Source: Caballeronia catudaia
GTDB lineage: Bacteria > Pseudomonadota > Gammaproteobacteria > Burkholderiales > Burkholderiaceae
Length of the DNA: 64,000 nt
Direction: 5' to 3'
Assembly (NCBI RefSeq): GCF_001544755.2
Contig: NZ_FCOF02000012.1
Span: 1-64,000, forward strand
The notes under the pieces were generated by a model. The model did no database searches, had not been told where the DNA came from, and worked only from the letters and a program-made list of their open reading frames with translations. The position numbers and the translations under genes are program-made. Below are positions 1-8,849 of this stretch, one piece after another. Every line of letters begins with the position of its first letter. Position 1 is the first letter of the stretch.

Positions 1-59
1 AAACGACTCCACGCCGATGATAGTGCGGATACCCGTGTGAAAGTAGGTAATCGTCAGGC
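1..59 (+). rRNA. rrf: 5S ribosomal RNA, 3' end (truncated by window edge)
   Basis: The first bases read as the 3' half of a beta-proteobacterial 5S rRNA, including the loop and helix around GATGATAGTGCGGAT and the terminal GGTAATCGTCAGGC. The 5' half lies outside the window. A strong hairpin terminator follows 18 bases later, as expected for the end of an rrn operon. The exact 3' end is estimated by similarity and could be off by one or two bases. Confidence 0.85.
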
Positions 60-76
60 TCCTCATGCCCTAACGC

Positions 77-108
77 CAAAACCCCACCCCGCAAAGGTGG
101 GGTTTTTG
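77..108 (+). terminator. Rho-independent terminator of the rRNA operon
   Basis: Arms AAAACCCCACC (78-88) and GGTGGGGTTTT (96-106) form a perfect stem with a seven-base loop, followed by a further T. It lies directly behind the 5S rRNA end, so it is probably the rrn operon terminator. Confidence 0.85.
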
Positions 109-236
109 CGTTGGGGCGCGCGGTTTGCATCACCGAAGCTCATTCCCTCGCGATGCCTTCTCCGATTGCGCAGTTTCTGTCGGTAAAATGGCATCGAAAG
201 GTTGTACCCATCATGCCGACCCTTCCCGGAGCGCAT

Positions 237-887
237 ATGAGAACGAGCCTGTTGATTGCTGCCGTCAGTGCCACGTTGCTTGTCGCGGCTTGCGGTAAAA
301 AGAACGATGCAAGCGAGTCCAGCCTGGGCGACGCGATTTCCGCCGACATGAAAACCAACCGCGGCTTGCTATGCCTGAATCGGAGCGGCCGAGGCCCATA
401 CGCATTTCCGTCGGTGTATGGCAACCGGGACCTCAACGAATACTCGTCCGCGGCCTTGCGCGAACAACTCGCTGCGCTCGAAAAAAGCGGCCTCATCGCC
501 CGTGCGACCACGACACCGGCGAACGCCAACACCAACGCCAAACAAAACGGGATCGCATACAGCCTGACGGGCGAAGGGCAAAAGTATGCGGTGGAGACGG
601 CCAGGACCCCCGGCGATCCCAGCGCCACGAACGATCCGCGCGCGTGGATGCTTTGCTACGCGCACGTCAAGCTGGGTAAGGTCGTCGCCTGGACGGAGCC
701 CGATCCGACCGCGCATCGCTCGGACGTCACTTACACCTATAAGCTCGAAAACGTGGCTCCGTGGGCCGATGATCGCGACATCAAACGCGCTTTCCCCGAA
801 GTGACCGCGGCGGACCGCGAAGCCGGCGAAGCCAAGCTCCACCTGATCCTGGAACAGCGCGAAGACGGCTGGGTGCGAGTCGACTGA
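237..887 (+). CDS. Hypothetical lipoprotein
   Basis: I do not recognise a family. The 216-residue product starts MRTSLLIAAVSATLLVAAC. This is a short basic N-terminus, a hydrophobic stretch and a lipobox (V-A-A-C, Cys19), so it should be a signal-peptidase-II-processed lipoprotein. The reading frame stays open upstream to about 111, but that part overlaps the rrn terminator region and would bury the signal peptide, so the ATG at 237 is preferred. The mature part is hydrophilic. It has one stretch that looks like a short winged-helix-type segment (SAALREQLAALEKSGLIAR) but no catalytic motif. The gene stands alone between the rRNA terminator and a LacI-type regulator. Confidence 0.7.
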   Translation: MRTSLLIAAVSATLLVAACGKKNDASESSLGDAISADMKTNRGLLCLNRSGRGPYAFPSVYGNRDLNEYSSAALREQLAALEKSGLIARATTTPANANTNAKQNGIAYSLTGEGQKYAVETARTPGDPSATNDPRAWMLCYAHVKLGKVVAWTEPDPTAHRSDVTYTYKLENVAPWADDRDIKRAFPEVTAADREAGEAKLHLILEQREDGWVRVD

Positions 888-917
888 GACCGCTGACTCA
901 ACACCGAAAGCCAACGC

Positions 918-1958
918 ATGCCGCCATCCCTCTTTGATCCTTCCGCCGGCCCGCCGCGCATGTCCGACGTCGCGCGTCTCGCCGGCGTTTCGAAGATGAC
1001 CGTATCGCGCGTGCTCGCCGGCCACAGCGTCGCGCTGGCGACGCGCGAGCGCGTGCAGAAGGCGATCGACGAACTCGGCTATGTCGCCGATGCCGCCGCG
1101 GGCGCGTTATCGTCGGGACGTTCGGAATTCGTCGCCGTGCTGGTGCCGTCGCTCGCGAGCTCCAACTTCTCCGACACCGTGCGCGGGCTTTCCGCGTCGC
1201 TGGAGCCGCACGGCCTGCAATTGCTGATCGGCGACACGGACTACCATCTGGATCGCGAGGAGCGGCTGGTGCGCTCCATGCTGCGTCATCAGCCGCGCTG
1301 CATCGCGCTGACCGGCTCACGTCATACAGATGCGACGCGCACGCTGCTGCGTCGCTCGGCCGTGCCCGTCGTGGAGATGTGGGACGCGCCCTCCGATCCG
1401 ATCGATGCCGCCGTCGGCTTTTCGAACGTCAGCGCTGCGCGCGAGATGGTGCGCTATCTCGCGGATCGCGGCTACGAGCGCATCGGTTTCATCGGCGGGG
1501 CGAGCGAACTGGATCGTCGCGGACTGGATCGCCTGAAGGGATTTCGCGCGCAGATGAAGGCACTCGGTCTCGACGACGAGCGCATCATTCGTCTCGGCGA
1601 CTCTCCGATCACGATGAGTCACGGCGGCCCGGCGATGGCCGCGCTGCTCGAAGCCTGGCCCGACACGCAGGCCGTGATGTGCGTGAGCGACATGTCCGCG
1701 TTCGGCGCGATAATGGAATGTCACCGGCGCGGCCTTGCGGTGCCGGACGATATCGCCGTTGCGGGCTTCGGCAATTTCGAAGTCGCGGCGTGTTGCACGC
1801 CATCTATCACGACGGTCTCCGTCGACGCATACGGCATCGGCTTGCGCACCGGCGCGACCTTGCTCGCCGCGCTAGACGCGCGGGAACAGGGCATCGTGGG
1901 GCCTTCCGGCAAGCGCGTGCGCGTGGCCTATTCCGTGATACCGCGCGAAAGCGCGTGA
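918..1958 (+). CDS. LacI-family transcriptional regulator, GntR (gluconate repressor)-like
   Basis: A 346-residue protein with an N-terminal helix-turn-helix at about residues 15-34 (MSDVARLAGVSKMTVSRVL), the hinge helix, and a periplasmic-binding-protein-like effector domain from about residue 70 to the end. The architecture and many residues match the GntR/IdnR branch of the LacI family, whose effectors are sugar acids. The gene lies 79 bases upstream of an aldonate dehydratase on the same strand. The gap holds a perfect palindrome of the type this branch binds, so the protein probably represses the dehydratase and is released by its sugar-acid substrate or a relative. An alternative start is the ATG at 960, just before the helix-turn-helix. 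Confidence 0.9.
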   Translation: MPPSLFDPSAGPPRMSDVARLAGVSKMTVSRVLAGHSVALATRERVQKAIDELGYVADAAAGALSSGRSEFVAVLVPSLASSNFSDTVRGLSASLEPHGLQLLIGDTDYHLDREERLVRSMLRHQPRCIALTGSRHTDATRTLLRRSAVPVVEMWDAPSDPIDAAVGFSNVSAAREMVRYLADRGYERIGFIGGASELDRRGLDRLKGFRAQMKALGLDDERIIRLGDSPITMSHGGPAMAALLEAWPDTQAVMCVSDMSAFGAIMECHRRGLAVPDDIAVAGFGNFEVAACCTPSITTVSVDAYGIGLRTGATLLAALDAREQGIVGPSGKRVRVAYSVIPRESA

Positions 1959-1998
1959 GCCGAAGTCAAACTGCGATTGCGTGCTAACATCGATCGAA

Positions 1999-2014
1999 AT
2001 GTTACCGGTAACGC
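1999..2014. promoter_or_regulatory. Palindromic operator for the upstream LacI/GntR-like regulator
   Basis: The core GTTACCGGTAAC (2001-2012) is a perfect 12-base palindrome, preceded by AT. It resembles the ATGTTA-N4-TAACAT operators known for gluconate-type LacI regulators. It lies 26 bases upstream of the dehydratase start codon. A ribosome binding site AGGGAG follows at about 2025-2030. The position suggests steric repression of the dehydratase promoter. Confidence 0.65.
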
Positions 2015-2037
2015 CACTATAAACAGGGAGACACCCC

Positions 2038-3822
2038 ATGCCCCAACAGAATCCGAAGCGCCTGCGCAGCCAGGAATGGTTCGACGATCCCTCGCATGCC
2101 GACATGACCGCGCTCTACGTCGAACGCTTCATGAATTACGGCCTCACGCGTGAGGAATTGCAGTCGGGCCGCCCGATCATCGGTATTGCGCAGACGGGCA
2201 GCGACCTCGCGCCGTGCAATCGTCATCACATCGAGCTTGCTGCGCGCACGAAAGCCGGCATTCGCGATGCAGGCGGCATCCCGATGGAGTTTCCCGTACA
2301 TCCGCTCGCGGAGCAGAGCCGCCGTCCGACCGCCGCGCTCGATCGCAATCTGGCGTATCTCGGCCTCGTCGAAATCCTGCATGGCTTTCCGCTCGATGGC
2401 GTCGTGCTCACCACCGGTTGCGACAAAACCACGCCCGCGTGTCTGATGGCGGCGGCCACCGTCGACATGCCCGCGATCGTGCTCTCGGGCGGTCCGATGC
2501 TCGACGGCTGGTACGAAGGCAAGCGAGTCGGCTCCGGCACGGTCATCTGGCATGCGCGCAATCTGCTTGCGGCGGGCGAGATCGATTACGAAGGCTTCAT
2601 GCGACTGACGACTGCCTCGTCGCCGTCCATCGGCCATTGCAACACGATGGGCACTGCGCTTTCGATGAACAGTCTGGCCGAAGCGCTCGGCATGTCGCTG
2701 CCGACGTGCGCGAGCATTCCCGCCGCGTATCGCGAGCGCGGGCAGATGGCGTATGCGACGGGCAAGCGCATCGTCGACATGGTGCGTGAAGATGTAAAAC
2801 CGTCGCAGATCATGACGCGCGATGCGTTCATCAACGCGATCGTGGTGGCTTCCGCGCTCGGTGCATCGACGAACTGCCCGCCGCATCTGATCGCCATTGC
2901 GCGGCACATGGGCATCGACCTGAGTCTCGAGGACTGGCAGCGTCATGGCGAGCAAGTGCCGCTTATCGTGAACTGCATGCCCGCGGGTGAGTATCTCGGC
3001 GAGAGCTTTCATCGCGCGGGCGGTGTGCCTGCGGTCATCAGGCAACTCGACGCGGCGGGGCTCATCAACCGCGAATGCCTGACCGTATCGGGCCGCACGA
3101 TCGGCGAGATCGCGAGCGACGCGCCCGCGGCCGACCACGAAGTCATCCGCACGGCGGACGATCCGTTGAAACACGGTGCGGGCTTCATGGTGTTGTCGGG
3201 CAACTTCTTCGATAGCGCCATCATGAAGATGTCGGTCGTCGGTGAGGCGTTCACGAAGACCTATCTGAGCGAGCCCGGCGCGGAGAACACGTTCGAGGCG
3301 CGCGCGATCGTATTCGATGGCCCAGAGGACTATCACGCGCGCATCAACGATCCCGCGCTGGACATCGACGAGCATTGCATTCTCGTGATTCGCGGTTGCG
3401 GCACGGTCGGTTATCCGGGCAGCGCGGAAGTCGTGAACATGGCGCCGCCCGCCGAGCTCATCAAGCGCGGCATCGATTCGCTGCCTTGCATGGGCGACGG
3501 AAGGCAGAGTGGCACGTCCGCGAGCCCGTCGATTCTCAACATGTCGCCGGAAGCGGCCGTCGGCGGCGGCCTCGCGCTTTTGCGCACGAACGACAAAATT
3601 CGCGTCGACCTCAACGCGCGCAGCGTGAACGTGTTGCTCGACGAAGCCGAGCTGGAAAGCCGTCGCGGGCAATCCGCATTCGCCGTGCCGGTGGCGCAGA
3701 CGCCGTGGCAGGAGTTGTACCGGCAGACGGTGGGGCAGTTGTCGACCGGCGGATGCCTTGAACCCGCGACGCTGTATCTGAAGGTGATCGAAGAGCGCGG
3801 CAATCCGCGTCATTCGCACTAA
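2038..3822 (+). CDS. IlvD/Edd-family aldonate dehydratase (L-arabinonate dehydratase-like)
   Basis: A 594-residue member of the IlvD/Edd family, which dehydrates sugar acids to 2-keto-3-deoxy acids using an Fe-S cluster and Mg2+. Cys60 (DLAPCNRHH), Cys128 (TTGCDK) and Cys201 (IGHCNTMG) fall where the three cluster ligands of Rhizobium L-arabinonate dehydratase lie (59, 127, 200). Asp129 and Lys130 match its metal-binding Asp and carbamylated Lys. The C-terminal GRQSGTSASPSI supplies the catalytic serine region. Length and motifs fit the aldonate clade better than valine-pathway IlvD. Control by the upstream GntR-like repressor supports a sugar-acid role. The exact substrate (arabinonate, xylonate, galactonate or similar) cannot be read from sequence. 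No other gene of such a pathway is adjacent. Confidence 0.88.
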   Translation: MPQQNPKRLRSQEWFDDPSHADMTALYVERFMNYGLTREELQSGRPIIGIAQTGSDLAPCNRHHIELAARTKAGIRDAGGIPMEFPVHPLAEQSRRPTAALDRNLAYLGLVEILHGFPLDGVVLTTGCDKTTPACLMAAATVDMPAIVLSGGPMLDGWYEGKRVGSGTVIWHARNLLAAGEIDYEGFMRLTTASSPSIGHCNTMGTALSMNSLAEALGMSLPTCASIPAAYRERGQMAYATGKRIVDMVREDVKPSQIMTRDAFINAIVVASALGASTNCPPHLIAIARHMGIDLSLEDWQRHGEQVPLIVNCMPAGEYLGESFHRAGGVPAVIRQLDAAGLINRECLTVSGRTIGEIASDAPAADHEVIRTADDPLKHGAGFMVLSGNFFDSAIMKMSVVGEAFTKTYLSEPGAENTFEARAIVFDGPEDYHARINDPALDIDEHCILVIRGCGTVGYPGSAEVVNMAPPAELIKRGIDSLPCMGDGRQSGTSASPSILNMSPEAAVGGGLALLRTNDKIRVDLNARSVNVLLDEAELESRRGQSAFAVPVAQTPWQELYRQTVGQLSTGGCLEPATLYLKVIEERGNPRHSH

Positions 3823-3847
3823 GCGAGCCGCAAGGTCCTACGCCATC

Positions 3848-4180
3848 TCATATGCGCGCGTCACGCCGACGCGCTAGCTTCGTCGTCGGCTTGAGCGTCG
3901 GCATCGTGCCGCTTTCGATGTGATGCTGCACGGCGTCCGCGGCTTCGTGGTAACCGCGTTCATCGAGCCAGTGCCAGACCGCCGCGAGAAAGAGGCCCAG
4001 CCCGGCATGCCCGCAATGCGCGATGACCCCGGCGATGCCTTCCGCGAGCGCCTCGTCGCGTCCTTCCGGCCGCATCGCGCTGGCCACGTGCGATGCGGAG
4101 CGCGACACCAGCATCGCGTGCATCGTATGCAATTGCGGGTTGAAGGTGCGTACTGCGTGTTCTCTTTGACTGCTGCCCAT
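3848..4180 (-). CDS. Hypothetical small protein
   Basis: No family recognised. The 110-residue product has a mid-section rich in Ala, His and Gly (GVIAHCGHAGLGLFLAAVWHWLDERGYHEAADAV) that could form two amphipathic helices or a short membrane segment, and a basic C-terminus. A G-rich stretch (CGGGGGCTTC) precedes the ATG at 4180, giving a plausible ribosome binding site. Internal ATGs at residues 19 and 22 are alternative starts. The gene is convergent with the dehydratase. Codon use fits the host, but with no recognised homologue the call rests on composition and start context. Confidence 0.5.
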   Translation of the reverse strand: MGSSQREHAVRTFNPQLHTMHAMLVSRSASHVASAMRPEGRDEALAEGIAGVIAHCGHAGLGLFLAAVWHWLDERGYHEAADAVQHHIESGTMPTLKPTTKLARRRDARI

Positions 4181-4747
4181 GAAGCCCCCGTCTGTGACGC
4201 TGGCGGGCTACGCGCTCGAATGCGATGACCGCATCGAAACAACAAGCGCGCGCCGCGATTGGTTTTTCGAAAGCGCTTATTCTTCTCGGCGCCGGGGCGA
4301 GTCAATGCAAGAAGCGGGCCGAGTCGCGCTTCTTGTCCGAACATCGGCCTGTCTCGCCTTATGCGGCGCGGCGGCGTCCGTTTGCGAACCATCGGCGAAA
4401 AAATCGCGCAAAAACGGGTTCGCATGCATTTCGTACAATCGAAGCCCCGTTGCGGCATGCCTTTGCTCAAAACATGCACCTTTTGTCTTCTTTATCAGCC
4501 CACGCGCTCATGCGACGCTCCCACAACCGGCCTGCTCGCGGACGCGTTCACCGCGCTGAAACACGGTGAAATGATTCGCCTCGATACGCCGAGCTCAAGC
4601 GCGGCCACAATCGGCCGATAACACGGACTGGCAGCGCGGCTTCTACGCGCCGAAATTCATCCTACAATTGAGACGCCTCATCGTCGAGGCGCGCTCGTGG
4701 TTGCGCGCGTTCCGCAATCGACTTCATTCACTGATAGGGCTCATCGC
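4181..4747. other. Intergenic region upstream of the wsp operon
   Basis: No gene is supported in these 567 bases. Several short frames are open on the plus strand but none has convincing start context or recognisable product. A TACAAT hexamer at 4663-4668 could be a -10 element without a good -35. It is followed by a hairpin, CGCCTC (4674-4679) and GAGGCG (4686-4691), just ahead of the wspA start. A second TACAAT lies at 4434-4439. Confidence 0.4.
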
Positions 4748-6373
4748 GTGAAGCAACTGTCCATTCGCCATCGCATTCTGGCCAGCTTCGGCATCATTCT
4801 TTCGCTGATGCTCGTCATGGCTGCACTGTCGTACACGCTGCTCGGCGGTATCGACCGCGAGGCGAAGAGCCTCGAAGACGATTCGATGCTCGGCTTCGCG
4901 CTGTCCAACGATCTGCGTGCCGCCTGGTTCGAGAACTACACGATCACGCAGCGGCTCGTGTTCATCGACAAAGACGCGGAGCAGACGCGCCGGGACACGC
5001 AGCGTCTCGCCGAAACGCGCGCAACGCTCGACAAGTTGATGGACGCCTACGTGCCCACCATCTTCGAAGAAGACGATCGCCGTCTCTTCAACGATTTCAA
5101 GCGCCAGCGCGATCTCTACGTCCCGATTCAGGACCAGACGCTGCGCGAACTCGGGAGCTCGAAAGACGCGGCCGTCGCGACGTTCAACACGCGCCTCACG
5201 CCGGCATGGGAAGCGGGACAGAGCGCGACACGCGCGCTCGTCGATCACAACGGGACCTTCAACGCGAAGTCGATCGAGAGCATTCGTGGCTCCGTGCAGA
5301 AGTCGGAAGTCACGCTCGTCGTCATCATGCTGGCCGCGATCGCGGCGGCGGCGGTGCTGGGCCTGATGCTGATGAGAGCGCTGACCGTGCCGATGCTGCG
5401 CATGGTCGATGTCGTCGACAGGATGCGCACGGGCGACTTCACGCAGCGTCTCGCACTCGCGCGCCGCGACGAATTCGGCACGCTGGAAGCGGGCTTCAAC
5501 CGCATGACCGACGAACTCACGGGCCTCGTCAGCCAGGCGCAGAAATCGGCGGTGCAGGTGACGACGTCGGTGTCGGAGATTGCCGCGACCGCGCGCGAGC
5601 AGCAGGCCACCGCCAGCGAAACCGCCGCGACGACGACGGAAATCGGCGCGACATCGCGTGAGATCTTCGCGACCGCGCGCGATCTGGTACGCACGATGAA
5701 CGAAGTGTCGGGTGTCGCGGAGCAGTCGGCGACGCTCGCGGGAACCGGTCAGGCGGGACTCACGCGCATGGAAGAAACCATGCGCCTCGTGATGGAAGCG
5801 GCGGGCTCGGTGAACGGCAAGCTCGCGATCCTGAACGAGAAGGCGGGCAACATCAATCAGGTCGTCGCGACCATCACCAAAGTCGCGGATCAGACCAATC
5901 TGCTCTCGCTGAACGCGGCGATCGAAGCCGAGAAGGCCGGCGAATACGGGCGCGGCTTCGCGGTCGTCGCGACGGAAATTCGCCGTCTCGCGGATCAGAC
6001 GGCCGTCGCCACGTTCGATATCGAGCAGATGGTAAAGGAGATTCAATCGGCGGTCGCGGCGGGCGTGATGGGCATGGACAAATTTTCCGAGGAAGTGCGC
6101 CGCGGCATGCTCGACGTGCAGCAGGTCGGCGGGCAGTTGTCGCAGATCATCCATCAGGTGCAGACGCTCGCGCCGCGCGTGTCGATGATCAACGAAGGCA
6201 TGCAGACGCAGGCCACCGGCGCGGACCAGATTTCGCAGGCGCTGTCGCAATTGTCGGAAGCCGCGCAGCAGACGGCGGAATCGCTGCGCCAGTCGACGCA
6301 GGCGATCGACGATCTCACGCATGTCGCCAACGGCCTGCGCACGGGCGTATCGCGTTTCAAGGTGGCTGCTTAA
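4748..6373 (+). CDS. wspA: WspA, membrane chemoreceptor of the Wsp surface-sensing system
   Basis: A 541-residue methyl-accepting protein. Transmembrane helices lie at about 10-32 and 187-209, with a four-helix-bundle-like periplasmic part between, then a HAMP domain (about 210-262) and a cytoplasmic signalling domain. The signalling tip is well conserved ([19 protein letters not shown]). WspA is known to sense surface contact or envelope stress and to activate the kinase WspE. The frame is open to 4697, but the GTG at 4748 gives a product beginning [10 protein letters not shown] directly before the first membrane helix, as in other family members, and is preferred. It is the first gene of a tightly packed seven-gene operon ending with wspR. 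Confidence 0.93.
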   Translation: MKQLSIRHRILASFGIILSLMLVMAALSYTLLGGIDREAKSLEDDSMLGFALSNDLRAAWFENYTITQRLVFIDKDAEQTRRDTQRLAETRATLDKLMDAYVPTIFEEDDRRLFNDFKRQRDLYVPIQDQTLRELGSSKDAAVATFNTRLTPAWEAGQSATRALVDHNGTFNAKSIESIRGSVQKSEVTLVVIMLAAIAAAAVLGLMLMRALTVPMLRMVDVVDRMRTGDFTQRLALARRDEFGTLEAGFNRMTDELTGLVSQAQKSAVQVTTSVSEIAATAREQQATASETAATTTEIGATSREIFATARDLVRTMNEVSGVAEQSATLAGTGQAGLTRMEETMRLVMEAAGSVNGKLAILNEKAGNINQVVATITKVADQTNLLSLNAAIEAEKAGEYGRGFAVVATEIRRLADQTAVATFDIEQMVKEIQSAVAAGVMGMDKFSEEVRRGMLDVQQVGGQLSQIIHQVQTLAPRVSMINEGMQTQATGADQISQALSQLSEAAQQTAESLRQSTQAIDDLTHVANGLRTGVSRFKVAA

Positions 6374-6388
6374 TCAAGGCGCGCCGCG

Positions 6389-6859
6389 ATGCTCTTCGTC
6401 CAGTTCTCGCTCGGCTCCGACCGCTATCTGCTCGACACCGCGCAGATCGAGCGCATGTTGCCGCTCGCGCCGCTGAAGGCGCTGCCGGGCGCACCCGCGT
6501 GGGTTGCGGGCGTGCTCGATTACGAAGGCGCCAGCGTGCCCGTGATCGACATCGCGGCGCTTGCGCTCGCGCGTGCATCGCATGAAAGACTGTCGACGCG
6601 GCTCGCGCTCGTCGCTTATGCCCGGCGTGACGAAGAGGGCGTGACGACGCATCATCGGCTCGGTCTTCTGCTCGAACAGGCGACGCGCACGGTCACGTTC
6701 GATGCCGCTTCGTTCAGCGGTGCGGGCATCGACACGCCGCACGCGCGCTATCTCGGCCCGCTCACGCGCGACGATTCGGGGCTGCTGCAATGGGTGCGCA
6801 TCGAGCATTTGTTGCCCGATGACGTGCAGGCGCTGCTTTTCGCCGGGAGCGCGGCATGA
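6389..6859 (+). CDS. wspB: WspB, CheW-like coupling protein
   Basis: A 156-residue CheW-fold protein that begins LFVQFSLGSDRYLLDTAQIE, the usual first beta strands of the domain, and ends with the receptor/kinase-binding strand region. In the Wsp pathway WspB couples WspA to the hybrid kinase WspE. It starts 15 bases after wspA and overlaps wspC by four bases (ATGA), so it is translationally coupled. Nothing is unusual in length or composition. Confidence 0.92.
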   Translation: MLFVQFSLGSDRYLLDTAQIERMLPLAPLKALPGAPAWVAGVLDYEGASVPVIDIAALALARASHERLSTRLALVAYARRDEEGVTTHHRLGLLLEQATRTVTFDAASFSGAGIDTPHARYLGPLTRDDSGLLQWVRIEHLLPDDVQALLFAGSAA

Positions 6860-8157
6860 GCGCGCTGCCGAGTGCTTTCGCCAACGAGTCATCCGGCATC
6901 GGCCGCTTCATCGAGTTGCTGCATCGGACGATCGGTCTCGATGCCGAGTCGATCGGCGCGAATTCGGTGTCGCGCGCGGTGCGCGAGCGTTACACCCTGT
7001 GGCGCGATCGCGACGGCGGCACGCTCGACGATTACTATCGCGCGGTCGTGCAAGACCCGTCGCGCATGCAGGAGCTGATCGAAGCGGTGGTCGTGCCGGA
7101 AACATGGTTTTTCCGCGATCCCGAAGCCTTCGCCGCGCTCGCGCGTCTTGCGCGCGTGCGTCTGCACGAACGTCCCGCGAAGCCCGTTCGCGTGCTGAGC
7201 GCGCCGTGCTCGACGGGCGAGGAAGCCTATACGGTCGCGATGGCCCTGATCGAAGCGGGCATGCCAACCGATCGCTTCACGATCGATGCGATCGACGTGA
7301 GCGAGCGCGCGCTCGCGATCGCACGACGCGCGCATTACGGGCGCAACCCGTTTCGCGGACGCGCGCTCGACTTTCGCGACCGGCATTTCCGCGCAGCCGA
7401 TGGCGGCTGGCAACTCGATCCCGCCGTCGCGCAAAGCGTGCGCTTTTCGCAGGCGAATCTGCTGCAACTCGACTCGCACGCGTTCGAGCGCTTCGATTTC
7501 ATTCTGTGCCGCAACGTGCTGATCTATTTCGATCGCGACACGCAGTGTGCCGTGCTGCGCGTGCTCGACGGACTGCTCGCGCACGGCGGCACGCTGTTCG
7601 TCGGTCCGGCGGAGACGGGGCTTCTGATGCGCGAGGGCATGAGTTCCGCGAACATTCCGCTCGCGTTCGCGTTCAATCGGCCCGAGCGCGCGAGTGCGAA
7701 TGTCTTCAACGGCACGTGGCCGGGCGTGCCCGTCGTGAAGACGCCACCGCCGTTCGTCTTGCCTGCGTGGGCGAGCGCGCCGCCTGTCGTTCGTGCGATG
7801 CCCGTCGTTGCCAAGCCGCGCGAAGTAGCGCCCGTGCAAGTCGAGCCGATGAAGAGTCTCGCAGAGGCGCGCTCATTCGCCGATGCCGGTCGGCTCGACG
7901 CCGCCGCGCTCGCCGCGCGCGACCATCTGCGCGCGCATCCGTCGAGCGCGGATGCTTACTATCTGCTCGGCGTCATCGCCGACGCGCGCGGCGAGCAGCA
8001 TGAATCGCGCGGACATTATCGTCGCGCGCTGTATCTCGATCCCGCGCATCGCGAAGCGCTCACGCATCTCGCCGCGTGCCTTTCGCTCGACGGCGATGAA
8101 AGCGGCGCGCGTCTGTTGCTCGCGCGCGCGGAACGCGTCACAGGGAGCGCGCGATGA
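6856..8157 (+). CDS. wspC: WspC, CheR-type receptor methyltransferase with TPR tail
   Basis: A 433-residue cytoplasmic protein. Residues about 1-275 form a CheR methyltransferase with the SAM-binding segment SAPCSTGEEAYTVAM, the family motif PETWFFRDPEAF and the segment ILCRNVLIYFDR. A proline-rich linker follows, then tetratricopeptide-like repeats from about 335 to the end (AYYLLGVIADARGEQHES and following). WspC methylates glutamates on WspA and so raises its activity, opposing WspF. The start overlaps the wspB stop and the stop overlaps the wspD start, each by four bases. Confidence 0.93.
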   Translation: MSALPSAFANESSGIGRFIELLHRTIGLDAESIGANSVSRAVRERYTLWRDRDGGTLDDYYRAVVQDPSRMQELIEAVVVPETWFFRDPEAFAALARLARVRLHERPAKPVRVLSAPCSTGEEAYTVAMALIEAGMPTDRFTIDAIDVSERALAIARRAHYGRNPFRGRALDFRDRHFRAADGGWQLDPAVAQSVRFSQANLLQLDSHAFERFDFILCRNVLIYFDRDTQCAVLRVLDGLLAHGGTLFVGPAETGLLMREGMSSANIPLAFAFNRPERASANVFNGTWPGVPVVKTPPPFVLPAWASAPPVVRAMPVVAKPREVAPVQVEPMKSLAEARSFADAGRLDAAALAARDHLRAHPSSADAYYLLGVIADARGEQHESRGHYRRALYLDPAHREALTHLAACLSLDGDESGARLLLARAERVTGSAR

Positions 8158-8849
8158 ACGCCCGCGACATCAAGATCACGATCAATATCGACGATTGCTG
8201 GAACCGCATCGGTGTGCGCGGCGATGCGTCGTGCCCGAAGCTCGAACGCTACGTGCATTGCCGCAATTGCCCGGCGCACGATGAAGCCGCGTCGCGCGTG
8301 CTCGATCGCGTGGAAGCGCGCACGACGATCGTCACATCGGCGAATATCAGGCGCGACGACAGCGAAGCCGACACGCTCTCCTGTCTCGTGTTTCGCATCG
8401 GCGGTGAATGGCTTGGACTGCCAACTAATGTTTGCGCGCAAGTGGCGCAACTGCGTCCGGTGCATTCGCTGCCGCATCGGCGACATCGGGCGGTGCTGGG
8501 CGTCGCGAACGTGCGCGGACGGCTGATCGTGTGCGCGTCGCTGGCGCGGCTCTTCGGCATCGAAGCAAGCGAAAGCGCCATGAAAAACGTGTCGATCGAT
8601 GCCCGCGAGCTCGGACGTCTCATCGTCATGCAGCGCGGCAACGGCGAGCACGAAGGACCGATCGCCTTTCCCGCCGATGCCGTCGATGGCGTGCATCGCT
8701 TCACGCGCGCGCAACTTCAACCGGTGCCCGCGACGCTCGCGCAACGCCTGTCGTCGCACGCGCATGCGGTCGCCGCATTCAAGGACGCGACCGTCGGCCT
8801 GCTCGACGCGGATCGCCTCTTCGACAGCGTGAACCGGAGTCTCGCATGA
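8154..8849 (+). CDS. wspD: WspD, second CheW-like coupling protein
   Basis: A 231-residue protein with an N-terminal segment typical of WspD (DDCWNRIGVRGD, then the Cys-containing CPKLERYVHCRNCPAH), followed by a CheW domain from about residue 75 (LVFRIGGEWLGLPTNVCAQV). In other Wsp systems WspD has its own role in receptor placement and signalling and is not redundant with WspB. The Cys cluster in the N-terminal part (three Cys in about 15 residues) is a conserved oddity of the family. It is translationally coupled to wspC and wspE. Confidence 0.92.
   Translation: MNARDIKITINIDDCWNRIGVRGDASCPKLERYVHCRNCPAHDEAASRVLDRVEARTTIVTSANIRRDDSEADTLSCLVFRIGGEWLGLPTNVCAQVAQLRPVHSLPHRRHRAVLGVANVRGRLIVCASLARLFGIEASESAMKNVSIDARELGRLIVMQRGNGEHEGPIAFPADAVDGVHRFTRAQLQPVPATLAQRLSSHAHAVAAFKDATVGLLDADRLFDSVNRSLA

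Noticed and set aside
4259..4621. Small plus-strand frame ending LADAFTALKHGEMIRLDTPSSS upstream of wspA
   Set aside because: The C-terminal end looks protein-like, but the rest is Cys/Arg-rich noise, several overlapping frames are equally open, and no ribosome binding site was seen.
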